Shown here in pieces: positions 27,248-37,243 of a stretch of 64,000 nucleotides of DNA; the stretch's first letter is position 1; every line of letters begins with the position of its first letter. The notes beneath the pieces were generated by a model. It did no database searches. It worked only from the letters and a program-made list of their open reading frames with translations, and had not been told where the DNA came from. The stretch covers positions 62,001 through 126,000 of the forward strand of contig CAVPFW010000026.1 in the NCBI GenBank assembly GCA_963703855.1, in the 5' to 3' direction. A program made the translations under genes and the position numbers. This stretch comes from AP-15 sp963703855. Lineage in GTDB: Bacteria; Pseudomonadota; Alphaproteobacteria; ATCC43930; CGMCC-115725.

Positions 27248-28732
27248 ATGGTTCGGCACGGCGCCAGGAGGCTGGCGGGAGGCGCCTTGGCGCTGATGCT
27301 CGGCGCCTCGGGGCTCGTGCCCTCGCCGTCGCGCGCGATGGCCGATCCGCCGGCGGCCGATCCGGCGACGACGTCGCCGGCGCCGCCCGATGCCGGCCTC
27401 GGGCCGGCGACTCTGACCCCGTTCGACGGCAGCGTCGATGTCGAGGACCGGCTCGATCCGGCGTCCCGGCTGAGGATCGCGGGCGAATTGCTGCATGACC
27501 GCCTGCTGCGCCGCTTTTACATGGCCCACGGCTACAAGCCGGTATGGGACAGCCGCCCGACCGAGGCGGCGGCGCTGTGGAAGGCTGTCCTGCATGCCGG
27601 CGACCAGGGTCTCGACCCCGCGTCGTTTCACAGCGCGATCCTTTCCGAGCATGGCGCGGCATTAGCGCCGATCGAGCGCGACCTGTTGCTTTCCGATGAA
27701 TTTCTCTCCTATGCCGACGCGCTCGCGCGGGGAGCGGTGCCGGTCGAGGATCGTTACGACGACGAGGATCTGCAGCCTGAGCCGGTCGATGTCGTCGCCG
27801 CGCTCGACGCTGCGATTGCCGCGCCCGATCCGGCGAGGGCGATCGAGGCGCTCGCTCCGGACTTCCCCGAATACTCGGCGATGCGCCAAGCCTATGCGGA
27901 TTACCGCGCACTCGCCGAGGATGGCCGGGGGCGCAGCGCCGGCGCACGCAACCCGCAGGGGCGCCCGCCGCGGGAGGGCGCGTCCGACACCCAGAGGCGG
28001 GTGCGTCAGCTCGCGGTCAATCTCGAGCGCCTGCGCTGGCTGCCTCGCAAAATTCCCGCTGATCGCCTGGTCGTCGACACCGCGATCTCCCGGCTCCAGC
28101 TGTTCCGCGACGATCGTGCGGTGTTCACGACCCGGGTCGTGGTCGGCGAGCTCGATAAGCAGACGCCCGAGCTGCAAGCGGTAATGAAGGACATCCTGTT
28201 CAACCCGCCATGGAACATCCCGCGCTCGATCGTCGCAAAAGAGATCCTGCCGAAATTGGCGAGCGACCGCCATTATCTGGCCGAGCATCACATGCGGTTT
28301 CGCGGGCCGATGGCGGTGCAGCAGGAGGCGGGGCCCTACAGCGCGCTCGGGCGGCTCAAATTCGAGATGGCCGACCGCTTCGACGTCTACCTCCACGACA
28401 CGCCGGAGAAATCGCTGTTCCACGCCGCCGACCGGATGATGAGCCATGGCTGCGTGCGCGTCGAGAACCCCCGAGCGCTCGCCGCGCTGCTGCTCGAGCA
28501 GAGTCCAGAGGCGGTCGATAAGGCGATCGAGGTCGCTCGCACGCACCGCCGGCCGTTGCCGAAACCGATGCCGGTTTTCATCGTTTACCGCACCGCCGAT
28601 GTCGAATTGGATGGGTCGATCGCGTACCGCGCCGATCCCTATCAGCGCGACGACGAGATCTGGGAGCGTCTGAACCGAGCGCGACAGCCGCCGTTGGCCC
28701 AGGATTTGGCGGCGGGCCATCGCAAAGGGTGA
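27248..28732 (+). CDS. periplasmic L,D-transpeptidase, YcbB/LdtD type, lacking the PG-binding domain
   Basis: 494 residues from ATG 27248 with a signal peptide (LAGGALALMLGASG). An N-terminal scaffold domain (RFYMAHGYKPVWDSRP, DQGLDPASFH) is followed by RRVRQLAVNLERLRWLPRKIP and the YkuD catalytic domain, with FNPPWNIPRSIVAKEI, HDTPEKSLF, and SHGCVRVENP holding the catalytic His and Cys. YcbB proteins form 3-3 crosslinks and normally carry a PG_binding_1 domain before the RRVRQLAVNLER segment. Here that place is filled by a 30-residue Gly/Arg/Pro-rich linker. A DUF882 cell-wall protein gene follows, an association common in alphaproteobacteria. Confidence 0.87.
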   Translation: MVRHGARRLAGGALALMLGASGLVPSPSRAMADPPAADPATTSPAPPDAGLGPATLTPFDGSVDVEDRLDPASRLRIAGELLHDRLLRRFYMAHGYKPVWDSRPTEAAALWKAVLHAGDQGLDPASFHSAILSEHGAALAPIERDLLLSDEFLSYADALARGAVPVEDRYDDEDLQPEPVDVVAALDAAIAAPDPARAIEALAPDFPEYSAMRQAYADYRALAEDGRGRSAGARNPQGRPPREGASDTQRRVRQLAVNLERLRWLPRKIPADRLVVDTAISRLQLFRDDRAVFTTRVVVGELDKQTPELQAVMKDILFNPPWNIPRSIVAKEILPKLASDRHYLAEHHMRFRGPMAVQQEAGPYSALGRLKFEMADRFDVYLHDTPEKSLFHAADRMMSHGCVRVENPRALAALLLEQSPEAVDKAIEVARTHRRPLPKPMPVFIVYRTADVELDGSIAYRADPYQRDDEIWERLNRARQPPLAQDLAAGHRKG

Positions 28733-28868
28733 TGACCGGACAAGTCGGCTCAACCGCAGAATAAAAAATTTTGTCGCCGCCGACTAACTGGCGGGTTTAG
28801 CCCATTCGGGCTTGTTCAACGAGATTTCGAATGCTATGGCCCCTCCGGGGAATTGGGGGGAGTAACCA

Positions 28869-29426
28869 TTGCACCCATCAACACTGTTGAGCCGGCGCCG
28901 GCTTCTCGGCGCTGCGGCTGCCGTCACTGCCGTTGGTCTGGTCAAGCCCGCCACCGCAGTGTCCTTCGCTCCGCGATCGGTATCGCTCTACAATATGCAT
29001 ACCGGCGAGTGGCTGCGCACCGTCTACTGGGCCGACGGACACTACATCCGCGAGGCCGTGCGCGACATCAACTGGATCCTGCGGGATCACGATTCGAACG
29101 AGATCCGGCCGATGAACGCCGGCATCCTCGACGTGCTGGGGATGCTCCGCGACCGCCTCGACACGCCCGATCCGTTCCTGGTGGTGTGCGGCTACCGTTC
29201 GCCCACGACCAATCGACGGCTCTACCTCGAAGGCGTCGGCGTGGCCAAGCACAGCTATCACATCAAGGGAATGGCCGTCGATCTGCGCAGCGAGCGGCGC
29301 AGTCTGGACCAGGTCCGCGACGCGGCGCTGAGCCTTCGATGCGGGGGTGTCGGCTATTACCCGCGATCGGGCTTCGTCCACGTCGATTGCGGGCCGGTCC
29401 GTCGTTGGGGACCCATTCGCGCATAA
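28869..29426 (+). CDS. DUF882 / YcbK-like murein hydrolase
   Basis: 185 residues from a TTG start at 28869 with GGGGGAG just upstream. A twin-arginine leader is visible: SRRRLLGAAAAVTAVGL. The M15-type DUF882 domain has RSVSLYNMHTGEWLRTVYW, GYRSPTTNRRLYLEG, HSYHIKGMAVDL and GFVHVDCG, giving the Zn ligands His, Asp and His. E. coli YcbK (MepK) cuts 3-3 (L,D) crosslinks, so this enzyme probably remodels bonds made by the upstream L,D-transpeptidase. Export by Tat is inferred. Confidence 0.9.
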   Translation: MHPSTLLSRRRLLGAAAAVTAVGLVKPATAVSFAPRSVSLYNMHTGEWLRTVYWADGHYIREAVRDINWILRDHDSNEIRPMNAGILDVLGMLRDRLDTPDPFLVVCGYRSPTTNRRLYLEGVGVAKHSYHIKGMAVDLRSERRSLDQVRDAALSLRCGGVGYYPRSGFVHVDCGPVRRWGPIRA

Positions 29427-29561
29427 CCGCGCGGCCCCGCCGAGGCAGCGGGGTCCGTCCAATATCGGCAAATGCCGCGTTTTTCCCGAAACCGGACGTG
29501 GAACTTTACCGGCTGGCCGCGGGTTTCTCTGGTCGGCGATCAACGATATGCGTGTGCTGTG

Positions 29562-29717
29562 ATGCTGGGCACGATCCTTCTGATCATTCTGATACTGCTG
29601 CTGATCGGCGCCTTGCCGACATGGGGCTACAGCGGCGGGTGGGGATATTATCCGAGCGGCGGGCTCGGCCTGCTGCTCGTCATCGTCATCATTCTGTTGG
29701 TAATCGGTCGAATATAG
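29562..29717 (+). CDS. DUF3309 small membrane protein
   Basis: 51 residues, ATG 29562. Two hydrophobic stretches (LGTILLIILILLLIGALP and LGLLLVIVIILLVIGRI) flank WGYSGGWGYYPSGG, the exact signature of the DUF3309 family, small membrane proteins of unknown function common in alpha- and betaproteobacteria and often stress-linked. Confidence 0.85.
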   Translation: MLGTILLIILILLLIGALPTWGYSGGWGYYPSGGLGLLLVIVIILLVIGRI

Positions 29718-29727
29718 CGGCTCGGCG

Positions 29728-30093
29728 TCACCCGCCGGCCCCGCGCCGCAGGGTGTCGAGCCGCAATGGCAGGGCTTGGCCGAGCCACATCGCAAACCGG
29801 GTGTGGTCGGCCAGGCTGTCGCCGGAGAGCGGGTGTACGAGGACATCGAGGCCGTCGCGGTTCAGCATCAGCCACGGCACCAGATGCGGGAACTGGTCGG
29901 CCGCGAAGGCGACCTGGTACATCGCCACCGGGTGCGGACCGACCGGTTCGTCATGCCAGCTGCCGAGCCGCGCCTCGAAGCGCGCCCCGATCCCCTCGCG
30001 AATCCGCTCTGCCGCCGCGCGGGTGGCGGGATCGTAATAGATGTGAGCGTGATAGCCCGCGACTTGTACGGGATCGGCAAACGCGTCAGCCAT
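29728..30093 (-). CDS. DOPA 4,5-dioxygenase family protein
   Basis: 121 residues, ATG 30093 six nt after AGGAGG. The family's conserved His-rich strands are present: VAGYHAHIYYDP, WHDEPVGPHPVAMYQV and LDVLVHPLSGD, all typical of the DOPA-dioxygenase (PF08883) fold. Plant and fungal relatives cleave catechol rings extradiolically. The bacterial activity is usually not known. It converges with the DUF3309 gene. Confidence 0.85.
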   Translation of the reverse strand: MADAFADPVQVAGYHAHIYYDPATRAAAERIREGIGARFEARLGSWHDEPVGPHPVAMYQVAFAADQFPHLVPWLMLNRDGLDVLVHPLSGDSLADHTRFAMWLGQALPLRLDTLRRGAGG

Positions 30094-30106
30094 TCTCACC
30101 TCCTGT

Positions 30107-30640
30107 TTAGACGGGCGTCGTCGTCGCTCCGGCGCCCAAGGCGCGCTGCATCAGCACCGTGTCGACCCAGGCGCCGAACTTGAAGCCGATCGCCGGCAGC
30201 ACGCCGATTCGGGCAAAGCCGAGCGCCTGGTGCAGGCGGATCGAGGGCCACTGGTCGCTGCCGCCGATGACCGCCACCATCTGGCGGTAGCCCCGTGCTG
30301 CGCACCGCTCGATCAGCTCGGCAAGCAGGGTGCGCCCGATCCCGCGTCCGGTTTCGGCGGCATCGACATAGATCGAATCTTCGAGCGAAAACCGATAGGC
30401 GACGCGAGTGCGGTAGAGGCTGGCATAGCAGTAGCCGAGGACCCGGCCCGACCGCTCGGCGACGAGATAAGGCAGGCCGCTTCCGACGATCTCGCTGCAC
30501 CGGCGCGCCATTTCGGCGAGATCGGGCGGCTCCTCCTCGAACGAGGCGACCCCGTTCAGCACGTGGTGGCGGTAGATCTCGACGATGCGCGCGACGTCGC
30601 GGTCCTCCGAAACCCGGACCGAGATATCGCCGCGGTTCAT
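30107..30640 (-). CDS. GNAT N-acetyltransferase, phosphinothricin-acetyltransferase-like
   Basis: 177 residues from ATG 30640 (MNRGDISVRVSEDRDVARI). The GNAT fold includes EDSIYVDAAETGRGIGRTLL, an R/Q-x-x-G-x-G/A acetyl-CoA loop, and GGSDQWPSIRLHQALGFARIGVL, as in Pat/YncA-type enzymes that acetylate small amines such as phosphinothricin or methionine sulfoximine. The dioxygenase gene follows on the same strand 13 nt downstream. Upstream frame extension would run into the next gene. Confidence 0.83.
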   Translation of the reverse strand: MNRGDISVRVSEDRDVARIVEIYRHHVLNGVASFEEEPPDLAEMARRCSEIVGSGLPYLVAERSGRVLGYCYASLYRTRVAYRFSLEDSIYVDAAETGRGIGRTLLAELIERCAARGYRQMVAVIGGSDQWPSIRLHQALGFARIGVLPAIGFKFGAWVDTVLMQRALGAGATTTPV

Positions 30641-30665
30641 GCGCAGCGACGCACCGCCGCGCCGG

Positions 30666-31622
30666 TCAAATGACGCGGATCGGCTTGCCGTCGAGAAAGG
30701 CGGCGACATCCTCGACGACCTGCGGGTAGGAGCTGCGATAGTTTTCCTCGGTGACATAGCCGATATGCGGGGTCAGCAGCACATTGGGCGCGCGGCGCAG
30801 CGGGTGGTCGGCCGGCAGCGGCTCCTTGTCGTAGACATCGAAGCCGGCATAGCCGAGCCGCCCGTCGTGGAGCGCCTCGATGACCGCAACAGTGTCGACG
30901 ATCGGCCCGCGCGAGGTGTTGACCAGGATCGCCCCCTTCGGCATCCGAGCGATGTCGTCGCGGCCGACCAGGCCCCGGCTGCGCGGGCTCAGCACGAGGT
31001 GCACCGAGAGGATGTCGGAGCGGCGGAACAGGCCCTCCTTGTCGACCCGCTCGACCCCGATGGCGGCGGCGCGCTCGGCGGTCAGGTTCTGGCTCCAGGC
31101 GATCACCTTCATGTCGAAGGCGAGGCCGACCCGGGCGACCGCGCCGCCGAGACGGCCGAGCCCGAGAACGCCCAGGGTCTTGCCGGCGACGCGGTGACCG
31201 ATGCGAGTTTGCCACCCGCCTTGCCGCATCAGCTGATGATCCTCGGCGATACGCCTGGCGGCCCCAAGGATAAGCCCCCAGGCTAGTTCGGCGGTGTCCT
31301 CGTTGCCGCCGCCTGGACCGCCCGTGCCGCATACGGTGACACCGCGGTCCTTCAGCGCCGCCAGGTCGAAGGACGCGTTGCGCATGCCGGTGGTGATGAG
31401 CAGTTTCAGCTTGGGCAGACGGTCCACGACGGATTTCGGAAACGGCGTGCGCTCGCGCATTGCCGCGACGAGTTCCGAATCGGCGAGCGCACGCACCACC
31501 GCGTCCTCATCGGCGAAAGCATGCCGCTCGACGGCGATTTCGACGCCGCGGCTCCTGACCGGCGCCCAGTCCGCCATATTGAGCGCGACACCTTGGTAGT
31601 CATCGAGAATGCTGAGCCGCAT
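30666..31622 (-). CDS. D-2-hydroxyacid dehydrogenase family protein
   Basis: 318 residues. NAD-binding site VLGLGRLGGAVARVGLAFDM near residue 150, and the catalytic triad in NTSRGPIVD (Arg), DKEPLPADHPL (Glu) and LLTPHIGY (His). The N-terminal domain is the short, SerA-like one, without an ACT domain, so it is probably a broad 2-hydroxyacid/2-oxoacid dehydrogenase rather than a phosphoglycerate dehydrogenase. It is preceded by the remnants of the isocitrate dehydrogenase gene. Confidence 0.85.
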   Translation of the reverse strand: MRLSILDDYQGVALNMADWAPVRSRGVEIAVERHAFADEDAVVRALADSELVAAMRERTPFPKSVVDRLPKLKLLITTGMRNASFDLAALKDRGVTVCGTGGPGGGNEDTAELAWGLILGAARRIAEDHQLMRQGGWQTRIGHRVAGKTLGVLGLGRLGGAVARVGLAFDMKVIAWSQNLTAERAAAIGVERVDKEGLFRRSDILSVHLVLSPRSRGLVGRDDIARMPKGAILVNTSRGPIVDTVAVIEALHDGRLGYAGFDVYDKEPLPADHPLRRAPNVLLTPHIGYVTEENYRSSYPQVVEDVAAFLDGKPIRVI

Positions 31623-31655
31623 CGTTCTACCTTCCTTGTTTCGGCCGTCTCCGGT

Positions 31656-31919
31656 TTAGTTCATTGCCTTATGCAAGTTCGTGTCGAGCTTGTCGAGGAA
31701 CTGGTTGGTGGTCGGCCCAAGGAATGATCGGCGCGGATCAGGATCGCCAGATCGCGCCCAATGTCGCCGCCCTCGACGGTGTCGATGCGACCGATACATG
31801 CGCTTCAAGTGAAACTCGTCCATGCGGCCCTTATCGGGTGTGATTTCAGCATAATTGACTCCCGCTCCGAATTTCTTGATCGCAAGGGCGGCATCGACAG
31901 TGATCTGATCGTCGGTGGG
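31656..31919 (-). pseudogene. dimeric-type NADP isocitrate dehydrogenase: middle-N and C-terminal remnants joined by a deletion
   Basis: From 31919 the minus strand reads TDDQITVDAALAIKKFGAGV then NYAEITPDKGRMDEFHLKRMYRS, matching residues about 52-97 of dimeric (eukaryote-like) NADP-IDH. Near 31789 it jumps to IDTVEGGDIGRDLAILI and, one indel later, TTNQFLDKLDTNLHKAMN before TAA at 31658-31656, the natural C-terminus. About 270 residues are deleted between the two parts. The complementary N-terminal piece lies at 34267-34410, on the far side of the inserted monomeric gene. Confidence 0.85.
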
Positions 31920-31949
31920 CTGCCCTGGGCGGCTCCACCTGACGCCGCG

Positions 31950-34173
<2,224 letters not shown>

Positions 34174-34266
34174 GCTTGCACCTCCGCGCGCCGCTTTCGT
34201 TTCGGCTGAGTTGATCTATTGACGATTATGGCCTGTCTTGTCGCACTGACGTGAGAGGGCTTCGCA

Positions 34267-34410
34267 GCTCTCCATGCCGATGTCGTGGTATTTCAGGTCG
34301 ACTTCGAGATACGGCTAGATCAGCTTGTTCTTGATGAAGCTCCACATGATGCGCGCCATCTCGTCGCCGTCGAGCTCGACGACCGGCCGAGCTACCTTGA
34401 TCTTTGCCAT
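34267..34410 (-). pseudogene. dimeric-type NADP isocitrate dehydrogenase: N-terminal remnant
   Basis: From ATG 34410, with GAGG upstream, the frame gives MAKIKVARPVVELDGDEMAR, then IMWSFIKNKLI, a TAG stop at 34317-34315, and PYLEVDLKYHDIGMES. This is the invariant N-terminus of dimeric NADP-IDH. Homology ends at Ser48 (34267). The matching continuation (TDDQITVDAA) resumes at 31917, so only about four codons are missing across a 2.35-kb insertion that carries the monomeric gene. Confidence 0.88.
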
Positions 34411-34866
34411 CGGTGTCCATCCTCGCCTGCGGCCGGAGCGCTATCGGCCGGCGGCTTCGCCAGCCGGCGAAGATAGAGGCCGCAGCCCGCCGCGACAAGC
34501 CGACAAAGGGTCACGGTGTTGGGCCCGCGAACGGGGTTCGGGTTGCGCGCCGCGGGATTTGTGCACAGCGCCGCCGCCGACCCCGGAGCCGGGCCAAATT
34601 GTGGTGTTGTTTCAAATTGTTACCAAACCGTTACAGAAGGCGACAAGGCGTTGCCGACCGCAGCGAGAATTGCCCAGCGATTACAGATGGTTGGCAATTA
34701 TGCCTAATCCTTAGGCAGATTGTAGGCGCGCTGGGAAAGGTTGGCGAGCGACCGCTTCATTCCGCAGTTTTGCACCGGGTAATCCACAGCCGTCGTGGAT
34801 ATCGCCGGCGCCGCAGGCGAGCCCTTTGCCGCCTCGCTCCGGTCGCGTCCGAGACCGGCCCCGGGG
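34411..34866. other. upstream region of the icd locus, no gene
   Basis: Short frames are open but none resembles a protein. The stretch should contain the promoter of the old dimeric icd gene, which may now drive the inserted monomeric gene. An AT-rich portion at 34590-34720 includes several GTTAC/GTAAC-like elements and is the best promoter candidate. No specific site is identified. Confidence 0.4.
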
Positions 34867-34918
34867 CGGCTCAGGACGGCGGCTCGGGACGGCGACTCGG
34901 GACGGCGGCTCAGGACCG
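34867..34918. repeat. four tandem 13-bp repeats across a stop codon
   Basis: Units CGGCTCAGGACGG, CGGCTCGGGACGG, CGACTCGGGACGG and CGGCTCAGGACCG run head to tail. The last unit contains the TGA stop of the LOG-family gene (34910-34912 on the minus strand). A change of unit number would leave the coding part intact, since the other units lie after the stop. Confidence 0.7.
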
Positions 34919-35518
34919 CTCGAGGTCGCTGCCGGTTGGGGCCGGTACTTCCCCGAGGGCCGCGATCAGCGCCGCGACGCTCGGCACCGCGCGCAGCAGG
35001 CGACGGGTGTTGGCCGCGGCAAAGCCGCGCTCGACGATGTCGTCGAGAAGGGCGCGCAATTTCGCCCAATAGCCGTCGACATCGACCAGAAATATCGGCT
35101 TGTCGTGCAGGCCGAGCTGCTTCCAGCTGAGGATCTCGAAGGTCTCGTCGAGGGTGCCGATGCCGCCCGGCAGCACCGCGAAGGCGTCGGCCCGCTCCGC
35201 CATCACCCGCTTGCGCTCGTGCATGCTGTCGACGATCACCAATTCGCTGACGCCGCGATGGGCCAGTTCGGCGTCGCGCAGCCGGGCCGGGATCACCCCG
35301 GTCACCCTGCCGCCGCGGGCCAGCGCAGCGTCGGCGACCAGCCCCATCAGCCCGACCCGCCCGCCGCCGAAGACGATTTCGATCCCCGCTTCGGCAAGCC
35401 GCGCGCCGAGCTCGCTCGCCGCCTCGCGGAACGGCGCCGCGACCGCGCCCGACGAGCCGCAATAGACGCACAGCGCGCGGATCTCGTGCGTCGCTCCTCG
35501 CTCCCCGGGATCAGGCAT
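34910..35518 (-). CDS. LOG-family protein (TIGR00730), probable nucleotide 5'-monophosphate phosphoribohydrolase
   Basis: 202 residues from ATG 35518. CVYCGSSGA, the nucleotide loop FGGGRVGLMG, and the hallmark PGGIGTLDE define the LOG/lysine-decarboxylase-like family. Plant LOG enzymes release active cytokinin from its riboside monophosphate, and bacterial members hydrolyse purine-type nucleoside monophosphates. The start overlaps by 8 nt (ATGCCTGA) the stop of the AlkA-like gene, so the two are translationally coupled. Confidence 0.9.
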   Translation of the reverse strand: MPDPGERGATHEIRALCVYCGSSGAVAAPFREAASELGARLAEAGIEIVFGGGRVGLMGLVADAALARGGRVTGVIPARLRDAELAHRGVSELVIVDSMHERKRVMAERADAFAVLPGGIGTLDETFEILSWKQLGLHDKPIFLVDVDGYWAKLRALLDDIVERGFAAANTRRLLRAVPSVAALIAALGEVPAPTGSDLERS

Positions 35519-36188
35519 AGAGCTCCGCCGCCAGAAGGGGTGGGGCCCGGCCGCGGGTGTGCAGGTAGGATTGCCAAAACAGGCAGGCGGCGACCGAGCG
35601 CCACGGCCGCCAGGCGTCGCCGAGGCGGCGCAATTCGGGGTCGGTCGGGCGCGACGCAAGGCCGAGGCGCTCGCCGACCGCAACCTGCAGGCCGAGATCG
35701 GCGGCGGGCCAGATATCGGGCCGCCCGAGCACAAAGATCAGATAGATTTCGGCGCTCCAGCGGCCGATGCCCTTGAGGCTGACCAGCGCCGCCTGGGCCG
35801 CCTCGTCATCGGCCTCGGCGAGGCGGGCGAAGTCGAACTCGCCGCCGCACACCTTTTCGGCGAGATTGCGGGCGTAGCCCATCTTCTGCCGGCTGAAGCC
35901 GCAGGCGCGCAGGGTGGCGTCGTCGAGGGCGAGGAACGCGTCGGGCAGCAGCGGGTGGCACAGGGCGCTCAGCCGGCGGTGCATCGCCGCCGCGGCGTCG
36001 ATCGACACCTGCTGCTCGAGGATGATGTGCAGCAAGGTCGCGAACCCGTTGCGGCGGCGGCGGAAACGCGGGGGGCCGGCGTGCTCCAGGATCGCGGCGA
36101 AGACCGGCTCGGCGGCGAGCGCAGCGATCCCGTCGGCCAAGCCGTGGGGCGCATAGATCGCCGCCTCCTGCGCCGGGGCGGCACTCAT
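35511..36188 (-). CDS. AlkA-like DNA-3-methyladenine glycosylase (HhH-GPD)
   Basis: 225 residues. The helix-hairpin-helix and Gly/Pro/Asp motif reads LVSLKGIGRWSAEIYLIFVLGRPDIWPAADLGLQ: Lys/Gly of the hairpin, then the catalytic Asp. LLHIILEQQVSIDAAAAMHRR is the usual early helix. It excises alkylated bases in base excision repair. No N-terminal TATA-fold domain is present, so it is the short AlkA form. It overlaps the upstream gene by 4 nt (ATGA) and the LOG gene by 8 nt: a compact three-gene operon. Confidence 0.88.
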   Translation of the reverse strand: MSAAPAQEAAIYAPHGLADGIAALAAEPVFAAILEHAGPPRFRRRRNGFATLLHIILEQQVSIDAAAAMHRRLSALCHPLLPDAFLALDDATLRACGFSRQKMGYARNLAEKVCGGEFDFARLAEADDEAAQAALVSLKGIGRWSAEIYLIFVLGRPDIWPAADLGLQVAVGERLGLASRPTDPELRRLGDAWRPWRSVAACLFWQSYLHTRGRAPPLLAAELYA

Positions 36189-36580
36189 GGCGAAGTCCCG
36201 ACCCCGATCCGAGAGCAGAAGCCGAGCGGCACCCGCCCGTCCTCGGCGCGCCGGGCAAATTGGTCGCGCAATGCCTGCTCGAAATCGGCGTGCTGCGGCG
36301 CGGTCGCCGGCGCCAGCCGGTCGCCGCAGGCCATGCCGAACTGGGGGCGCCAGAACGGCGGATCGGCGTCGAGACGGGGCCGGCGCTCAAAGCGCAGCTC
36401 GTGCTCGGCGACAGCGGCGAATCCGGCGGCGGCAAACAGCATGGCGAGCTGCCCGGGCTCGGCCAGGCAAAAGCGCCGCGACCGGGCGCCCTTGGTAGGC
36501 AGGCCGGCAGCCTCGGCCAGCTGCGGCGCCCATTCGCCCCATCGCCTCGCCCGGTTCTGCCGTCGCGCCCGCTCGTCCAT
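36185..36580 (-). CDS. short protein resembling only the C-terminal part of a class I methyltransferase
   Basis: 131 residues. AEPGQLAMLFAAAGFAAVAEHELRFER and the final GRVPLGFCSRIG resemble the last third of UbiE-like SAM-dependent methyltransferases, but the SAM-binding Rossmann half is absent. The N-terminal MDERARRQNRARRWGEWAP does not look like it. It may be a truncated former methyltransferase kept by its place in the operon. The stop overlaps the AlkA-like start. Confidence 0.5.
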   Translation of the reverse strand: MDERARRQNRARRWGEWAPQLAEAAGLPTKGARSRRFCLAEPGQLAMLFAAAGFAAVAEHELRFERRPRLDADPPFWRPQFGMACGDRLAPATAPQHADFEQALRDQFARRAEDGRVPLGFCSRIGVGTSP

Positions 36581-36687
36581 CCCGGCCCCGCCCTCCGCCC
36601 GCTGCTGCGCCGCCGCGAGAGGTTATGGCATAGTGCCGCTGCGCGCTCCAGCCGGGCAGCTTTGGCCGGAGCGGGGGAGATCGCCCG

Positions 36688-37236
36688 ATGCATAGCCGAC
36701 CGTTGCTCGCAGCCGTTTTCGCCGCGGCGTTGAGCCACGCTGCGCCCGCGGCTCCGGCCGATGCCGGGTCGGGTTCGATCGCCGGGGTTCAGGCGGAGCT
36801 GGGCCGGCTCGGCTATGATGCGGGTCCGGCCAATGGGGTGATGACGGCGAAGACGCAGCGGGCGATGCGCGCCTATCAGCGCGCCGCCGGCCGGCCGATC
36901 GCTGCGGGCGCCGCGGGCGATCCGATCAAGGCGGCGCAGGCGGCGCTGCAACGGCTCGGCTTCCTGTCGGCGCTGGCAGACGGCGAAATCGGAGCCCAGA
37001 CCCGCGACGCGATCATCCGCTTTCAGGCCGCCAACCATTTGCCGATCGATCCGCGGGTCAGCGATCGTCTGCTGGCCGATCTCGATCGGGCCTCCGCGCC
37101 TGCTGCCGCGGCCCCGGTGGTTGCCGGGCCGGGCTCGGCGAGCGCGGGCCCAGCGCCGGCGAGCCCGCCGGCCGAGCCCGAAGCGAGCGGCCGCGAGCCC
37201 CTGCCGTCGGGGGTGACGCCGCCGCCGATCCGCTGA
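36688..37236 (+). CDS. exported protein with two peptidoglycan-binding domains
   Basis: 182 residues, GGGGGAG before ATG 36688. A signal peptide (LLAAVFAAALSHAAPAAPADA) is followed by two PG_binding_1 three-helix modules: VQAELGRLGYDAGPANGVMTAKTQRAM and AAQAALQRLGFLSALADGEIGAQTRDAI. It ends in an Ala/Pro-rich tail. No catalytic domain is present, so it probably tethers to, or scaffolds on, peptidoglycan. Confidence 0.82.
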   Translation: MHSRPLLAAVFAAALSHAAPAAPADAGSGSIAGVQAELGRLGYDAGPANGVMTAKTQRAMRAYQRAAGRPIAAGAAGDPIKAAQAALQRLGFLSALADGEIGAQTRDAIIRFQAANHLPIDPRVSDRLLADLDRASAPAAAAPVVAGPGSASAGPAPASPPAEPEASGREPLPSGVTPPPIR

Positions 37237-37243
37237 CGCCGCG

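Noticed and set aside
34516..34707. 63-codon plus-strand frame upstream of the icd locus
   Set aside because: No ribosome site, no homology pattern, and it sits in the likely promoter region.
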